Source: a virus. Taken from it: a stretch of 64,000 bases of DNA. The stretch is from the IMG/VR virus record IMGVR_UViG_3300025771_000025, positions 1 through 64,000 of that record. One strand, 5' to 3'. Below, one piece after another: positions 41,073 to 50,822 of this stretch. The position numbers and the translations under genes were made by a program. The first letter of the stretch is position 1, and each line of letters starts with the position of its first letter. A model generated the notes under the pieces. That model worked only from the letters and a program-made list of their open reading frames with translations. It ran no database searches and was not told where the DNA came from.

Positions 41073-43590
41073 CCAAATCTATAGAGCACCATCTCTTCCC
41101 AAAATTAGTAGAAGAAATATAAATTCTTCTTTAAATCGTGGTGCTTTAGGATCTGGTATAAGTCTTAAAAAAAGTAGTTTTAGTTTTAAAAAACTAACAC
41201 CAAAAATTACACCTAGTAAATTAGTTTCTGAAAAGAGTGAAAATCAAGAATCACGTGGTATAGTTAAATATATTCAGTCTAATTTAAATATATTTAAAGT
41301 TTTAGAAGAATCTAATAAGTTACTTTCTCAAATTAGAGAGCAGTTAAGTTTAGATTATGATGAAAGGATAAAGGAAAGAAATGAAAATTTAAGACTATCG
41401 AAAAAAAGGATAGCAAAAAATAAAATTAATGAAAAAGAAAAGAGGATAGAAAGTCGGGGTAAATCTTTAATTGGTAGTGCATTAAATACTGTAATAGCAC
41501 CTGCTAAAAGTATATTCCAAAGAATTTTAGATTTTCTTTCTATAATAATAACTGGTATAGTACTCAATACTGCCTTTAAATGGTTATCTGAGAAAGAAAA
41601 CCAAGAAAAATTACAGCAGTTCTTTAATTTCTTAAAAGATTACTGGAAAGAATTACTAGTAGTTTTTGGTGCAGTAAAATTACTTGGATTAGTTAAAAAA
41701 TTATACAAAATTGGAAGAGGTCTTAGATCTCTCTTTGAAAATAGACTTAAAACACCTAGGGTTCAACCACCAAAATTCCCTTTAGAAGATCTTTGTGCAA
41801 AGCTTCCAAACTGTATCAAAGAACCATCTCCAGAACTGTCATCTGCGTTGGAAGCGCAAATGCAGGCAGCAATTAGTAAAACAGATTATAAACCTATTTT
41901 TACAGGTATTTTTAATGGACTTCTGGGTTTGGGAGCTATTGAAATATTAAAACAACTTATAGAGATTAGTAATCCATTAACTGCACTTGCCAAAGCTTCT
42001 GAATCTAGTGCTTCGGCTTCACCACTAAAACCTAAAGAGACGCCACCGATAGAAGAAGTAACAAAATCCGAACCTACACCATTAGAAATAATAAGAAGAA
42101 AGGCAATACCAGTAGGAGTTCAAGAATATGTTAATCCTTTACTTAAAAAATATTACAATGATCGTACTATTTTTGGACAAACAAAAACACAAAGTGTTCA
42201 AACTCCAATGGGTCAATTGATCGTTGAACCAACATCAAAAAATATATTCACTGGGGATGACACACCCAAATTCAGATTTATAAGCAAAGAAGAACAGGAT
42301 TATAAAGCTCAACAAACTCAGTTGATGTTAGATAATCCGTGGATTAAAACCTTCTTCGGAGCTCAAACTGCATTAGATTATGCAGGTATGATTATGGCTG
42401 GAAGACCTGGAAGGGGAGTGAGACCGAAATCTCCTTTTACAAGTCTTAGATCTGCCAACCTAAGCAAATTTAAAGTTGCTGTTAGAAATCGTTTAGGGCA
42501 ATTAAAACTTAAACTACCAGATCGTCAGGCAGATAGAGTAGTCATAGCAGCTGAAAAAGAAGTACAATCTCCAGCATTTCATAGAGCTCTCTTACAACAA
42601 AGAGCAAAAGAAGGTAGATTGGTAGTAGATGAAAATGTTGTTCTTGATGAGGTATTAAAACGTCTCATACAGAGAGAATTATCTGGAACATCTGGTGGAA
42701 ATCTTTTTGTTGGAGCACCTAAAGAAGTCAGACAACAGTTAGAGAGAATATATGCAAATAGTCCATCTGAAAAAGTAAATGTTCAACCAGAAACCCAATT
42801 TAGAAGTATGGGTGGAACAGTATTTGGTTCAGGATCTCAAACAGTTGATAGTGTTCCTGCAATGCTTGCTCCTGGAGAAGAAGTTATTCGTTCATCAGCA
42901 GCAAATCCTTTCCGCCCACTTTTAAAGGATATTAATGATAATGCTGGAAGATTGTGGAAACAATTTACTGAAGCAACTATCAACCAAGAAAAAATTAATG
43001 CAGTAACTAGAAGATCAAACAGGGTATTTAAAGATTTAATTACTGAATTTACTGAATTGTTTGATGAAGAGAAGCGAGAAATTTCTAAGAAAAATAGAAA
43101 GGAAAGAGCAAAAACAAATCCACCAAGTGGTGATCCACCAAGTGGTGGTGGATCACCAGGATTAAAATCTAAAATTACTAGACCGAAAAGATCTAGACCT
43201 AAAAAAATGTCTGGACCAAGTATTCCAGCACCAAAATTTGTAAGTCAAAATAAACAATCACCATCAAGATCTCATTTTTCATCAGTTAATAATAGTATAA
43301 GACAACCCGTAACTAATAATATTGCTAAACCAGTAACAAATGTAAAAAATATTGTACAATCTCCTACAAGTACAACTGTCGTTCCATTTGTTATTGAAAA
43401 AGAAACTGGTTCTCCATCTGTTAATGTTGTTAATCTTGCGCCCAAGGTTTTAGATCTTTCTAAAAAATCTACACCAAAACCAAGGACTACACAATCAGAT
43501 GCTACATCTCCAATTCCTTCTATATCACCATTTGATTCTAATAATGACTTTAATTATACAGTCCCAGAAACTTTAGGTATCTTGGTGTAA
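41062..43590 (+). CDS. Tape-measure-like tail protein (gp29-like)
   Basis: An 842-residue protein starting at GTG within the short ORF, so probably translationally coupled. It has a basic, coiled-coil N-terminus (LSKKRIAKNKINEKEKRIES), a hydrophobic segment around residues 150-215 (IIITGIVLNTAFKW, ELLVVFGAVKLLGL), and the tape-measure motif GGTVFGSGSQTVDSVPAMLA followed by PGEEVI (about 593-618). The C-terminus has VVPFVIEKETGSP, shared with the next gene. Position after a frameshifting chaperone pair supports the tape-measure call. Confidence 0.65.
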   Translation: MEINQIYRAPSLPKISRRNINSSLNRGALGSGISLKKSSFSFKKLTPKITPSKLVSEKSENQESRGIVKYIQSNLNIFKVLEESNKLLSQIREQLSLDYDERIKERNENLRLSKKRIAKNKINEKEKRIESRGKSLIGSALNTVIAPAKSIFQRILDFLSIIITGIVLNTAFKWLSEKENQEKLQQFFNFLKDYWKELLVVFGAVKLLGLVKKLYKIGRGLRSLFENRLKTPRVQPPKFPLEDLCAKLPNCIKEPSPELSSALEAQMQAAISKTDYKPIFTGIFNGLLGLGAIEILKQLIEISNPLTALAKASESSASASPLKPKETPPIEEVTKSEPTPLEIIRRKAIPVGVQEYVNPLLKKYYNDRTIFGQTKTQSVQTPMGQLIVEPTSKNIFTGDDTPKFRFISKEEQDYKAQQTQLMLDNPWIKTFFGAQTALDYAGMIMAGRPGRGVRPKSPFTSLRSANLSKFKVAVRNRLGQLKLKLPDRQADRVVIAAEKEVQSPAFHRALLQQRAKEGRLVVDENVVLDEVLKRLIQRELSGTSGGNLFVGAPKEVRQQLERIYANSPSEKVNVQPETQFRSMGGTVFGSGSQTVDSVPAMLAPGEEVIRSSAANPFRPLLKDINDNAGRLWKQFTEATINQEKINAVTRRSNRVFKDLITEFTELFDEEKREISKKNRKERAKTNPPSGDPPSGGGSPGLKSKITRPKRSRPKKMSGPSIPAPKFVSQNKQSPSRSHFSSVNNSIRQPVTNNIAKPVTNVKNIVQSPTSTTVVPFVIEKETGSPSVNVVNLAPKVLDLSKKSTPKPRTTQSDATSPIPSISPFDSNNDFNYTVPETLGILV

Positions 43591-43591
43591 T

Positions 43592-46282
43592 ATGGAAAGT
43601 ACAAAGAGCGTAAAAAAATTAAAATTTAATATTCTTAATATAAATTCTTTGATTTTTTCAAAAAGAAAAAAAATATCGAAAATAAAAAAGGATGAAAAAA
43701 GATTTAATTTTATTCTTTTAGGTAAATCAAAACGTAAGAAAAAGGAAAACAAAATAGAAGCGGGAGCACAAAAGTCTGCATTGACTAATATTGCTACAAG
43801 ATTGGTAGCAAAACCAAAGAGTATGATTGATAAGTTCAAAGAAGTTTTTGGTGTTATTATACTTGGTGTTTTAGTAAATAATTTACCAACCCTTTTAAGG
43901 GGGTTACAGACTGCATTTACTACAATAAAGAAATTTTTTGAAGATAATCCTTGGTTAGGTCCAGCTATTGCAACAATATTTGATATTGTTGTAAAAGGAA
44001 TGAAAGGAATACTTGATTTAACAAAAGTTTTATTACCAATAATCGGTGGATCATTCCAAGCAGGACTTGATACGATTAGAGAAGCTGGAAAACTTATTAA
44101 TGAAACTGATAAGATGTTAAAAGGATTAGATTTTGATATCTTTAATTTAATTAAAAATCCTGATGAAGATGATAAGATTAAACAAGAATTGGCAGAGATA
44201 GAAGGAAAGTATTATTCAAGCACGACTAAGAAAGTATATGGTAGTTATTCTGAAGCACTTAAAGATCCTGCAGTAAAAGCTGTTGCTATTAAACCAGTAA
44301 AGGTAAAAGCACAACAAAAAATAAAAGCATCGGCTCCTGGTTACGATTCAAACACTGGAACTGTCTTCCTAAAAGATAAGAGTAAAGTAATCATGGCTCC
44401 TTTTCAGGGGAAAATGGGAGTTATGTCTCCTGGAGATAAGACTGGTACTGCAACCACAGCACCAGAATCTTGGCAGGGAATTGGTGAAGAGAAAGTATGG
44501 GATGCAAACGTAGAAAGATATGAATCTCAGCGTGCATACAATGATATACAAAAACTTTCAACTGGAGGAACAGTTACTGGTCAGAAAATGACAGTTTCTG
44601 GTGGATTAACTGGGAAAGCTAAAAGGGCAATCACATCTGTAAATTATTTTTCAAAATTAAAAACAAATACTGAAGAATCTAGTAATATATCGAAAGAATA
44701 TGAAGAAAATAATTCATTATTTAAGACTTTCATGCAGTCTTACAAATCTTTATTGAAACTAAAATATCCTAGAGAGAAAAGACCAGTAGGACGTTTACCA
44801 TCCGATTACAAAGCGACTGAGCAACAGGCGTTTAAAGAGGAGGAATTGTGGAATAGAAAGAGGACTATTATTAGTCAAGATGCAACCGATGAACCTGGAT
44901 ATGAGATTACAGGTCCCAATCCTAATATGATTGCATTATTTGATGGTAAAGTTATACCACGTGGAATTGCTAATGATCCAGCAGACCCTGGATGGGACAA
45001 AGATCCTAGTAAAAAACGTGGATACGGAAATCATGTAATTATACGAAGTGAAGATCCAAATAATCCAGGAACTTATTTTGATGCACTATATGCCCATTTT
45101 CCTACAGGAGAACTGAAAGTTAAAGATGGGGATACTATTACTGCGGGACAAGTTTTAGGTAGAAAAGCAACAAGACAAGAATATCTAGATAAACCAAGAG
45201 AAGTTGGTAGTGGGACTGGACCACACCAGAGCGTTGATTTTTTCAAGGAAGGTGGACCTTATACTACTAAAGCAGGTGCATATCCTGGTTGGGCACGATT
45301 AAGACCATTAATAACAACTCAATTATTAGGTGGAGGTGGTCCTGGTCCTAATCAATTGAAACAAGGTGATATTATTGCTACTAATGCAAAAACATCTTAT
45401 TATGATCCATCTTTGGGTGGAATTAATGCAAGTGGATATAAAACACCAGATGGATTACCAGCAACTTCTTCTGGTGAAGGTTATCGACCAGAATTATTTA
45501 CTGCTGCAGCATTCCCAGAATTTTTGGCAAAACTTCCAAAATCTATGACTTATAGAGCAGATCCCAGATATATGCCTGGTGGTAGAACTTTATCTAGGGG
45601 TCAGGCTTTCAATGTTATCGTGACAAATACTAGAACAAATAAAACTGCAGTTGTACGTGTAAATGATGCAGGTTCTGGAGTACCAGGACACTCTAAAAAT
45701 CATATGTTAGATTTTAGTGTTGCCACAAAAGATTATCTTGGAACTGGTGATGGCAATTACACTATTAAAATGGGATCACCAACGATGAAACCAGGTCCAT
45801 ATAAATTAGAACCACCAAAACCAAAAACCAATTTACAGATAAGTGAAAATATCAAAAAAATGATATTAAGTATTGGAAAGGGTAATAATATGATATTTGG
45901 ACAAGAAAATATAAATGTTGAAATAGATAGTAGTGGTAAACTCATAATCAAAGATACTAGAGGTGCATTTGGAACTGGATTATTTCCAACTGAATATGAA
46001 ACCACCAATGAAAAAAATAAAAAACTTTTGTTAAAAATTGAAAAATTGTTGGAACAGAGAATAAAAAACAATCAACAGATAAGACCACAGCAAGGAATAT
46101 CACCAGCTACTCCTGGATATGGTGGTGGTGATTCTGCATCAATAACTATATTGAAAGAAACAACCGTAGCTGTGGTTTCTGGTCCAACTGAAATTGTTGA
46201 AGTTCCTGTACAACAAGTTGTTCCATTTGTTATCACACCAAAGTCAGGATCTGGATTACGTAATAGATCCCTAATCTCTTAA
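43592..46282 (+). CDS. Tape-measure/hub paralogue with degenerate M23 and RlpA-like domains
   Basis: An 896-residue protein. It shares with the preceding gene a basic start, a hydrophobic segment (IILGVLVNNLPTLLRG, about 88-105) and the C-terminal VVPFVITPKSGSG. An M23 (LytM) fold spans about 440-555: YGNHVIIRS, YAHFP, KDGDTITAGQVLG, GPHQSVDFF. The zinc ligands look lost (H-x3-D is E-PGY-E; H-x-H is HQS). An RlpA-like double-psi barrel follows (about 600-727: TSYYDPSLGG, AVVRVNDAGSG, MLDFSVATKDYLG) with the catalytic Asp retained. It may bind or cut peptidoglycan during injection. Confidence 0.65.
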   Translation: MESTKSVKKLKFNILNINSLIFSKRKKISKIKKDEKRFNFILLGKSKRKKKENKIEAGAQKSALTNIATRLVAKPKSMIDKFKEVFGVIILGVLVNNLPTLLRGLQTAFTTIKKFFEDNPWLGPAIATIFDIVVKGMKGILDLTKVLLPIIGGSFQAGLDTIREAGKLINETDKMLKGLDFDIFNLIKNPDEDDKIKQELAEIEGKYYSSTTKKVYGSYSEALKDPAVKAVAIKPVKVKAQQKIKASAPGYDSNTGTVFLKDKSKVIMAPFQGKMGVMSPGDKTGTATTAPESWQGIGEEKVWDANVERYESQRAYNDIQKLSTGGTVTGQKMTVSGGLTGKAKRAITSVNYFSKLKTNTEESSNISKEYEENNSLFKTFMQSYKSLLKLKYPREKRPVGRLPSDYKATEQQAFKEEELWNRKRTIISQDATDEPGYEITGPNPNMIALFDGKVIPRGIANDPADPGWDKDPSKKRGYGNHVIIRSEDPNNPGTYFDALYAHFPTGELKVKDGDTITAGQVLGRKATRQEYLDKPREVGSGTGPHQSVDFFKEGGPYTTKAGAYPGWARLRPLITTQLLGGGGPGPNQLKQGDIIATNAKTSYYDPSLGGINASGYKTPDGLPATSSGEGYRPELFTAAAFPEFLAKLPKSMTYRADPRYMPGGRTLSRGQAFNVIVTNTRTNKTAVVRVNDAGSGVPGHSKNHMLDFSVATKDYLGTGDGNYTIKMGSPTMKPGPYKLEPPKPKTNLQISENIKKMILSIGKGNNMIFGQENINVEIDSSGKLIIKDTRGAFGTGLFPTEYETTNEKNKKLLLKIEKLLEQRIKNNQQIRPQQGISPATPGYGGGDSASITILKETTVAVVSGPTEIVEVPVQQVVPFVITPKSGSGLRNRSLIS

Positions 46283-46286
46283 AGAC

Positions 46287-47606
46287 ATGCCATATAGTAA
46301 TTCATCCCACTACAAACAAATATTAATTGGAAGACCAAAAGATAATACGGTAGTTCCTATTGAAGCAAAAACATTGGGATTTAAGTATTATGAAAGTATT
46401 TTTTCTCCAATACTTACAGCATCATTAACATATTATGATGTTGGAGATCTTGTAAGAGCAAGTTCTAATGTTGATGTTCAAACAAGACTTGGAACACTAC
46501 GAGATAGTTTACCAATTATTGGTAAGGGACAAGAATCTGTACAATTTTTTATTGAGAATGAATCTGGATTTTTAGATTTTAGGACAACTCCATTTAGAGT
46601 TTCAAATCCAACTCCGATTTCTCAAGACAGTCAATCTGAAACTGTTACTTTAAGTTTACTTTCAGAGTCTTCAGTTATAAACGGAACTCACAAAAGTTTT
46701 AAGAGTTATCATAATACTATTTCTAGTTCTATTGAAAAAATATTAACAGATGAGTTGGGATTTCCAACAGAAAAAGTTTTTATAGATCAAACAAGTAATA
46801 GTGATTCTTTTCGTATGAATGGTAACAGACCATTTGATATTATTACTTCCATGGCGAAAAAATCTGTCTCTAGTACGGGTGGACCTGGATATTTTTTCTG
46901 GGAGACTCAAGATGGCATGAACTACAAATCAATTGATAGTATCATTCAATCAGATCCTGTTGCAACTTACACGCACACAGATGTAATGTTCAATACTGAT
47001 GATAGAAAAAATGATTTTAAGATATTAAAAGAACCTGTTTATCATAATAATAGTAATGTTTTGAGTAATATGTACTCTGGTATTTCTATGATAAAGGAAG
47101 CATCTTTTGATATGAGTACTTTTGGATATGTTGAAAAACAAGTACCATTAGCATCTTATGGACATAGTACTCTTGGAAATAATATAGATTTTCAAGCTTT
47201 ATATGATGATGAAGATAAAACTAATGTTAATTTTTCAAGAACTGTGTTTTCACTTGCAGATTCTGGATTCACTAATCCTGGAATAAGTTCATCTATTGTG
47301 AATGATAAAAAATTCTACCTATCAAGATCAATACAGAGATATAATTTATTAATGTCACACGTGATTGATATAATAGTTCCATGTAATTTAGCATTACATG
47401 CTGGTGATGTTATAAATTGTATTTTTCAGAAAATTTCTTTTGATAGTAAACATAAAGGTACCAAAAGTGAATTAAATAGTGGTAAATATATTATAACTCA
47501 TTTATGCCATGATTTTAGACCTAGATCTTCATATACTTCTTTAAGAATAGTTCGGGACACACCTGGAATATATACAAATACGGAGACAACTTCTAATGTC
47601 ATTTAA
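46287..47606 (+). CDS. 27: Baseplate hub protein gp27
   Basis: A 439-residue protein assigned to gp27, which forms the trimeric ring under the tube around the spike. Supporting segments are LTASLTYYDVGDLVRASSNV, then RTTPFRVSNPTPISQDSQSE, then FDIITSMAKKSVSSTGGPGY with FFWET. T4 gp27 is 391 residues. Its end overlaps the gp5 OB-domain gene by 11 bases; gp27 and gp5 form the hub-spike complex in T4. Confidence 0.8.
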   Translation: MPYSNSSHYKQILIGRPKDNTVVPIEAKTLGFKYYESIFSPILTASLTYYDVGDLVRASSNVDVQTRLGTLRDSLPIIGKGQESVQFFIENESGFLDFRTTPFRVSNPTPISQDSQSETVTLSLLSESSVINGTHKSFKSYHNTISSSIEKILTDELGFPTEKVFIDQTSNSDSFRMNGNRPFDIITSMAKKSVSSTGGPGYFFWETQDGMNYKSIDSIIQSDPVATYTHTDVMFNTDDRKNDFKILKEPVYHNNSNVLSNMYSGISMIKEASFDMSTFGYVEKQVPLASYGHSTLGNNIDFQALYDDEDKTNVNFSRTVFSLADSGFTNPGISSSIVNDKKFYLSRSIQRYNLLMSHVIDIIVPCNLALHAGDVINCIFQKISFDSKHKGTKSELNSGKYIITHLCHDFRPRSSYTSLRIVRDTPGIYTNTETTSNVI

Positions 47607-48102
47607 TCCAGATTTTGTTGGAAAAGCACCATTAAAATGGTTCATAGGTCAAGTTCCCTTGGGACAAACAATTAATATTGAAAATCCTAAAGGGTGGGGT
47701 GATCGTGTTAAAGTTAGGATATTGGGTTATCACCCATCATTAGGTTCTGAACTTTCTGATGATGGGTTGGAATGGGCAGTGATCATGAGATCAACTAGTC
47801 ATGGATCTCTAAATAGAAAGAGTGTTGGAATAACTGGTGGTGAATGGGTTGTCGGAGTATTTTTAAATGATGATCCAGAAAAACTATTACCTTTGATAGT
47901 AGGAGTTTTGGGGAGAAGTGATCCATCATACGAAATAACTGAAAGTGATCAAACATCGAAAAAAAGTGCAGAATTTAAAAAGACTAAAAATTGGTATAAA
48001 AGTGTGCAACCAGCTCTGTATCATATGATTAGTGGAAAAAAACCTGGTGAAAAAAGAGAGCAAACACCATTTCGTACAAGTAGGAGTTTTTTTAGAAAAT
48101 AA
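47596..48102 (+). CDS. 5: Spike OB-fold protein (gp5 N-terminal domain)
   Basis: 168 residues corresponding to the OB-fold domain of T4 gp5: FIGQVPLGQTINIENPKGWG, DRVKVRILGYHP, LEWAVIMRSTSHGS, GGEWVVGVFLNDD, LLPLIVGVLGR. T4 gp5 has 575 residues with OB-fold, lysozyme and beta-helix; the last two are missing here. The spike helix may be supplied by the gene at 50819. Its stop overlaps the next gene's start. Confidence 0.8.
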   Translation: MSFNPDFVGKAPLKWFIGQVPLGQTINIENPKGWGDRVKVRILGYHPSLGSELSDDGLEWAVIMRSTSHGSLNRKSVGITGGEWVVGVFLNDDPEKLLPLIVGVLGRSDPSYEITESDQTSKKSAEFKKTKNWYKSVQPALYHMISGKKPGEKREQTPFRTSRSFFRK

Positions 48103-50822
48103 TGGCAAAAAGTAGAATACCAACAGATTATCTTAATAATGATTTAACAGGTAATTCTGTAAAAATTCCTAATAATGAAAAAATCAATATAATACAAGAA
48201 AATGGGTACTTTGATCCGAGTAAATTACCTGTATGTAGAACTTTAGCTCTTGATTCATATAGAGAGTTATGTGAGCTTCCACATGTTAAAGCTGCTCCAT
48301 GTGGAAAAAATAATGCAGCAAATATATATGTTTCACTAAAAAAGTTTTTTATTTTTCTTAGAGGGTTGAAGAAATATGGAGATAAGTATATTAATGGAAC
48401 TATAAAGGCAGTATCTAATTTACAAAGCGAAATAAGAGCAACAATATCAGAAATAGTTGGAGTTCTTAAGGGCATTACTCAAAGATCTAGAGAATGGGTT
48501 CTTAGAAAGATCAAGTCTGGTATTGATTATTTAATTTACTTAACAAATCCTCCACAAACCAAAGAAACGACCAAGTCAAAACTGGCAATTACACTTGATA
48601 AAGTATTTTGTAAATTTGATGATATTATTGATGGATTATTTAATTTAGTTGGAGATTTTTTATATTCATTTATAGGAAAAGTTATAAACGTTCCTTTTTG
48701 TTCTGTTGAAAATTATGTTAATGCAATATTAAATAAACTTCTTAATGATATCGATAGAGCAATGAAACCTTTTTTTGATTCAATCAATAAGGAACTTGCT
48801 CCAGTATCAAGAGTTATGGGGTCTGTTTATCAGGCGATTAATTTTATATTGGGATTTGAAGGATTTTTATGTGAACAACCAGAGTGTAATGAAGAATTAA
48901 AAGAATTTGCAGCTGGACCATTTGGTGGACCACAAAATACTAAAACTGATAATTGGTATAACTTTAGTTTTAGTGAAGGTATCTCTAAATCTGTTAATGG
49001 GTGGATGGATGACTTCTTTGGAGAAGGTGATCCAGAAAATCAGGGTGGATATGTTTCTCCAGGTGGTTGTTATAGTGGTTCTTTTGAATGTGGTGTTCAG
49101 GTTGAATTTTTTGGTGGAGGTGGAGCACAAGCTGTAGGTGGAGCTGTTGTTAATGCCATTGGAGAAATTGTTGGTGTTAATATGTTCTATCCAGGAAATG
49201 AATATGAATCAACTCCATTTATGTCCTTTGTAGATCCTGGTGGATGTGGTGTTGGTGGAAATGGATATCCAATTTTGGAAGGTGGTGAAGTAACTGATGT
49301 TGTAATTACAAATCCAGGAATTGGATATACTAATCAAATTAGACCTCAACCAGTAATTAGAAGTTTAGAATCTGTTCCAAGAGATGTTGAAGTTAATAAT
49401 ACAGTAACTATTAGATGGGAAACATCAAATGCGGATAAAGTAAGATTAAATGTTCAAGGTCTTGGAGATTTACCTGCTAATGGAAGTCGTACAATAAACA
49501 TATCAGAAGATGATGTTAATTTTCCTGCTGGTTCCAATGAAACTGAAAAAATATATCAACTTACAGCGATAAAAACTTTTTCTGATCATCCACAGAATGA
49601 AACTAAAAATGATATCTCAGTTAGGGTATTTAAAAATGATGTTCCAGGAGATCCTGGAGATCCTATCAATACAGATCCACCGTCAATAGACTCATTTGCG
49701 GCAGAACCAGAAGATTCTGTTGTAGGAAACACAGTTAAGTTTATTTGGAGTACTAGTAATGCAACTCAAGTTTCTTTAGGTAGTTATAATCAACAGTCTG
49801 ATACATCTGAAACAATATACAGTGGATTAGTTCCTAATGGATCAGCATCTTTAGTTATTCCACTTGATACCGAATTTGCTGAAGGTGAAACAACCAAAGA
49901 ATTGTATTATATTCTTACCGCATTAAATACAAAAGCTTTATCTATTGAAAATACTGCTGTTGAAGTAATTCAAATTATCGTATCAAAATTAGAAGATCCT
50001 ACAGTTCCCGAGGATCCTACAGATCCACCAGATCCCCCAGGTTCCGATGATCCTGAGGATGTAACTGGTGTACCAGGTACCGATCCAGACCCAGATCCAG
50101 ACCCCGATCCAGATCCAGACCCCGATCCAGACCCCGATCCAGATCCAGACCCCGATCCAGATGTTGAAGATCCTACTGGTGATCCAGACCCAGATCCAAA
50201 TCCAGACCCAAATCCAGACCCAGATCCAGATAATGATCCAACTGGTGATCCAAATAATCCAATTCCATCTGGTGGTGGTGGAAGTAATGAAGTACCAACT
50301 GGTAGTACAACCAGTACTTCACCTACAGGTGGCGGTGGAACGGGTGAACCATCTGGTGGTGATGATGATGGTGAAACTGATTCCAATCAAGACGGAGATG
50401 GTAGAGATCAGAATATAATAAATCTACCAGGATTAATTGCATCGATTGATGATGATCCTGATGAAGATCAAGTTCCTGAAGATTCGTCACAAGTAGTTTC
50501 TGAAATCAGTAGAATTATAATTGTTAGCACTGGAACTGGATATGATGAAGAAGATACCGTTGAAGTAGATGGAGATCTTGAAGATCAACCAGAGTTTGAA
50601 CTTGAAGTTTCTCCAGATGGTGAAATAGTTGATATTAGAATTGTATCATCACCAAGAGGATACACAGTTCTCCCAGATATTACAATAAATAGTAGAAATG
50701 GAGTAGGAGCTAAGTTTAGAACAGTGCTTAAATTCACACCCATTTCTGCTCTTGAACAGGAAGAATTGGATGCTATTGGTACAGATAAATTGTTAACCGT
50801 AATTGATTGTATTTCAAGATGA
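48102..50822 (+). CDS. Large hub-associated protein with Ig-like domains and a DP repeat
   Basis: A 906-residue protein. Residues 1-270 are helical with hydrophobic stretches; about 330-430 are Gly-rich and include a GYTNQIRPQP motif. Two Ig-like domains (about 430-520 and 525-625) each have a V-x-W-x-T/S-x-N-A strand. A Pro/Asp spacer follows (13 DP pairs from residue 661). A C-terminal domain with GTGYDEED and RGYTVLPDITI closes it. The G-x-GY-x-x-P motif recurs in the large fibre. It lies between the OB-fold and spike-like genes, so it is a likely tail-tip component. Confidence 0.6.
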   Translation: MAKSRIPTDYLNNDLTGNSVKIPNNEKINIIQENGYFDPSKLPVCRTLALDSYRELCELPHVKAAPCGKNNAANIYVSLKKFFIFLRGLKKYGDKYINGTIKAVSNLQSEIRATISEIVGVLKGITQRSREWVLRKIKSGIDYLIYLTNPPQTKETTKSKLAITLDKVFCKFDDIIDGLFNLVGDFLYSFIGKVINVPFCSVENYVNAILNKLLNDIDRAMKPFFDSINKELAPVSRVMGSVYQAINFILGFEGFLCEQPECNEELKEFAAGPFGGPQNTKTDNWYNFSFSEGISKSVNGWMDDFFGEGDPENQGGYVSPGGCYSGSFECGVQVEFFGGGGAQAVGGAVVNAIGEIVGVNMFYPGNEYESTPFMSFVDPGGCGVGGNGYPILEGGEVTDVVITNPGIGYTNQIRPQPVIRSLESVPRDVEVNNTVTIRWETSNADKVRLNVQGLGDLPANGSRTINISEDDVNFPAGSNETEKIYQLTAIKTFSDHPQNETKNDISVRVFKNDVPGDPGDPINTDPPSIDSFAAEPEDSVVGNTVKFIWSTSNATQVSLGSYNQQSDTSETIYSGLVPNGSASLVIPLDTEFAEGETTKELYYILTALNTKALSIENTAVEVIQIIVSKLEDPTVPEDPTDPPDPPGSDDPEDVTGVPGTDPDPDPDPDPDPDPDPDPDPDPDPDPDVEDPTGDPDPDPNPDPNPDPDPDNDPTGDPNNPIPSGGGGSNEVPTGSTTSTSPTGGGGTGEPSGGDDDGETDSNQDGDGRDQNIINLPGLIASIDDDPDEDQVPEDSSQVVSEISRIIIVSTGTGYDEEDTVEVDGDLEDQPEFELEVSPDGEIVDIRIVSSPRGYTVLPDITINSRNGVGAKFRTVLKFTPISALEQEELDAIGTDKLLTVIDCISR
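50082..50162 (+). repeat. Asp-Pro codon repeat
   Basis: 13 Asp-Pro pairs plus one Asp, encoded by alternating GATCCA, GACCCA and GACCCC hexamers. Further DP and NP pairs continue after a VEDPTG break. Confidence 0.9.

Noticed and set aside
43592-46282. Active M23 endopeptidase
   Set aside because: Both zinc-ligand motifs appear substituted (E-PGY-E and HQS).
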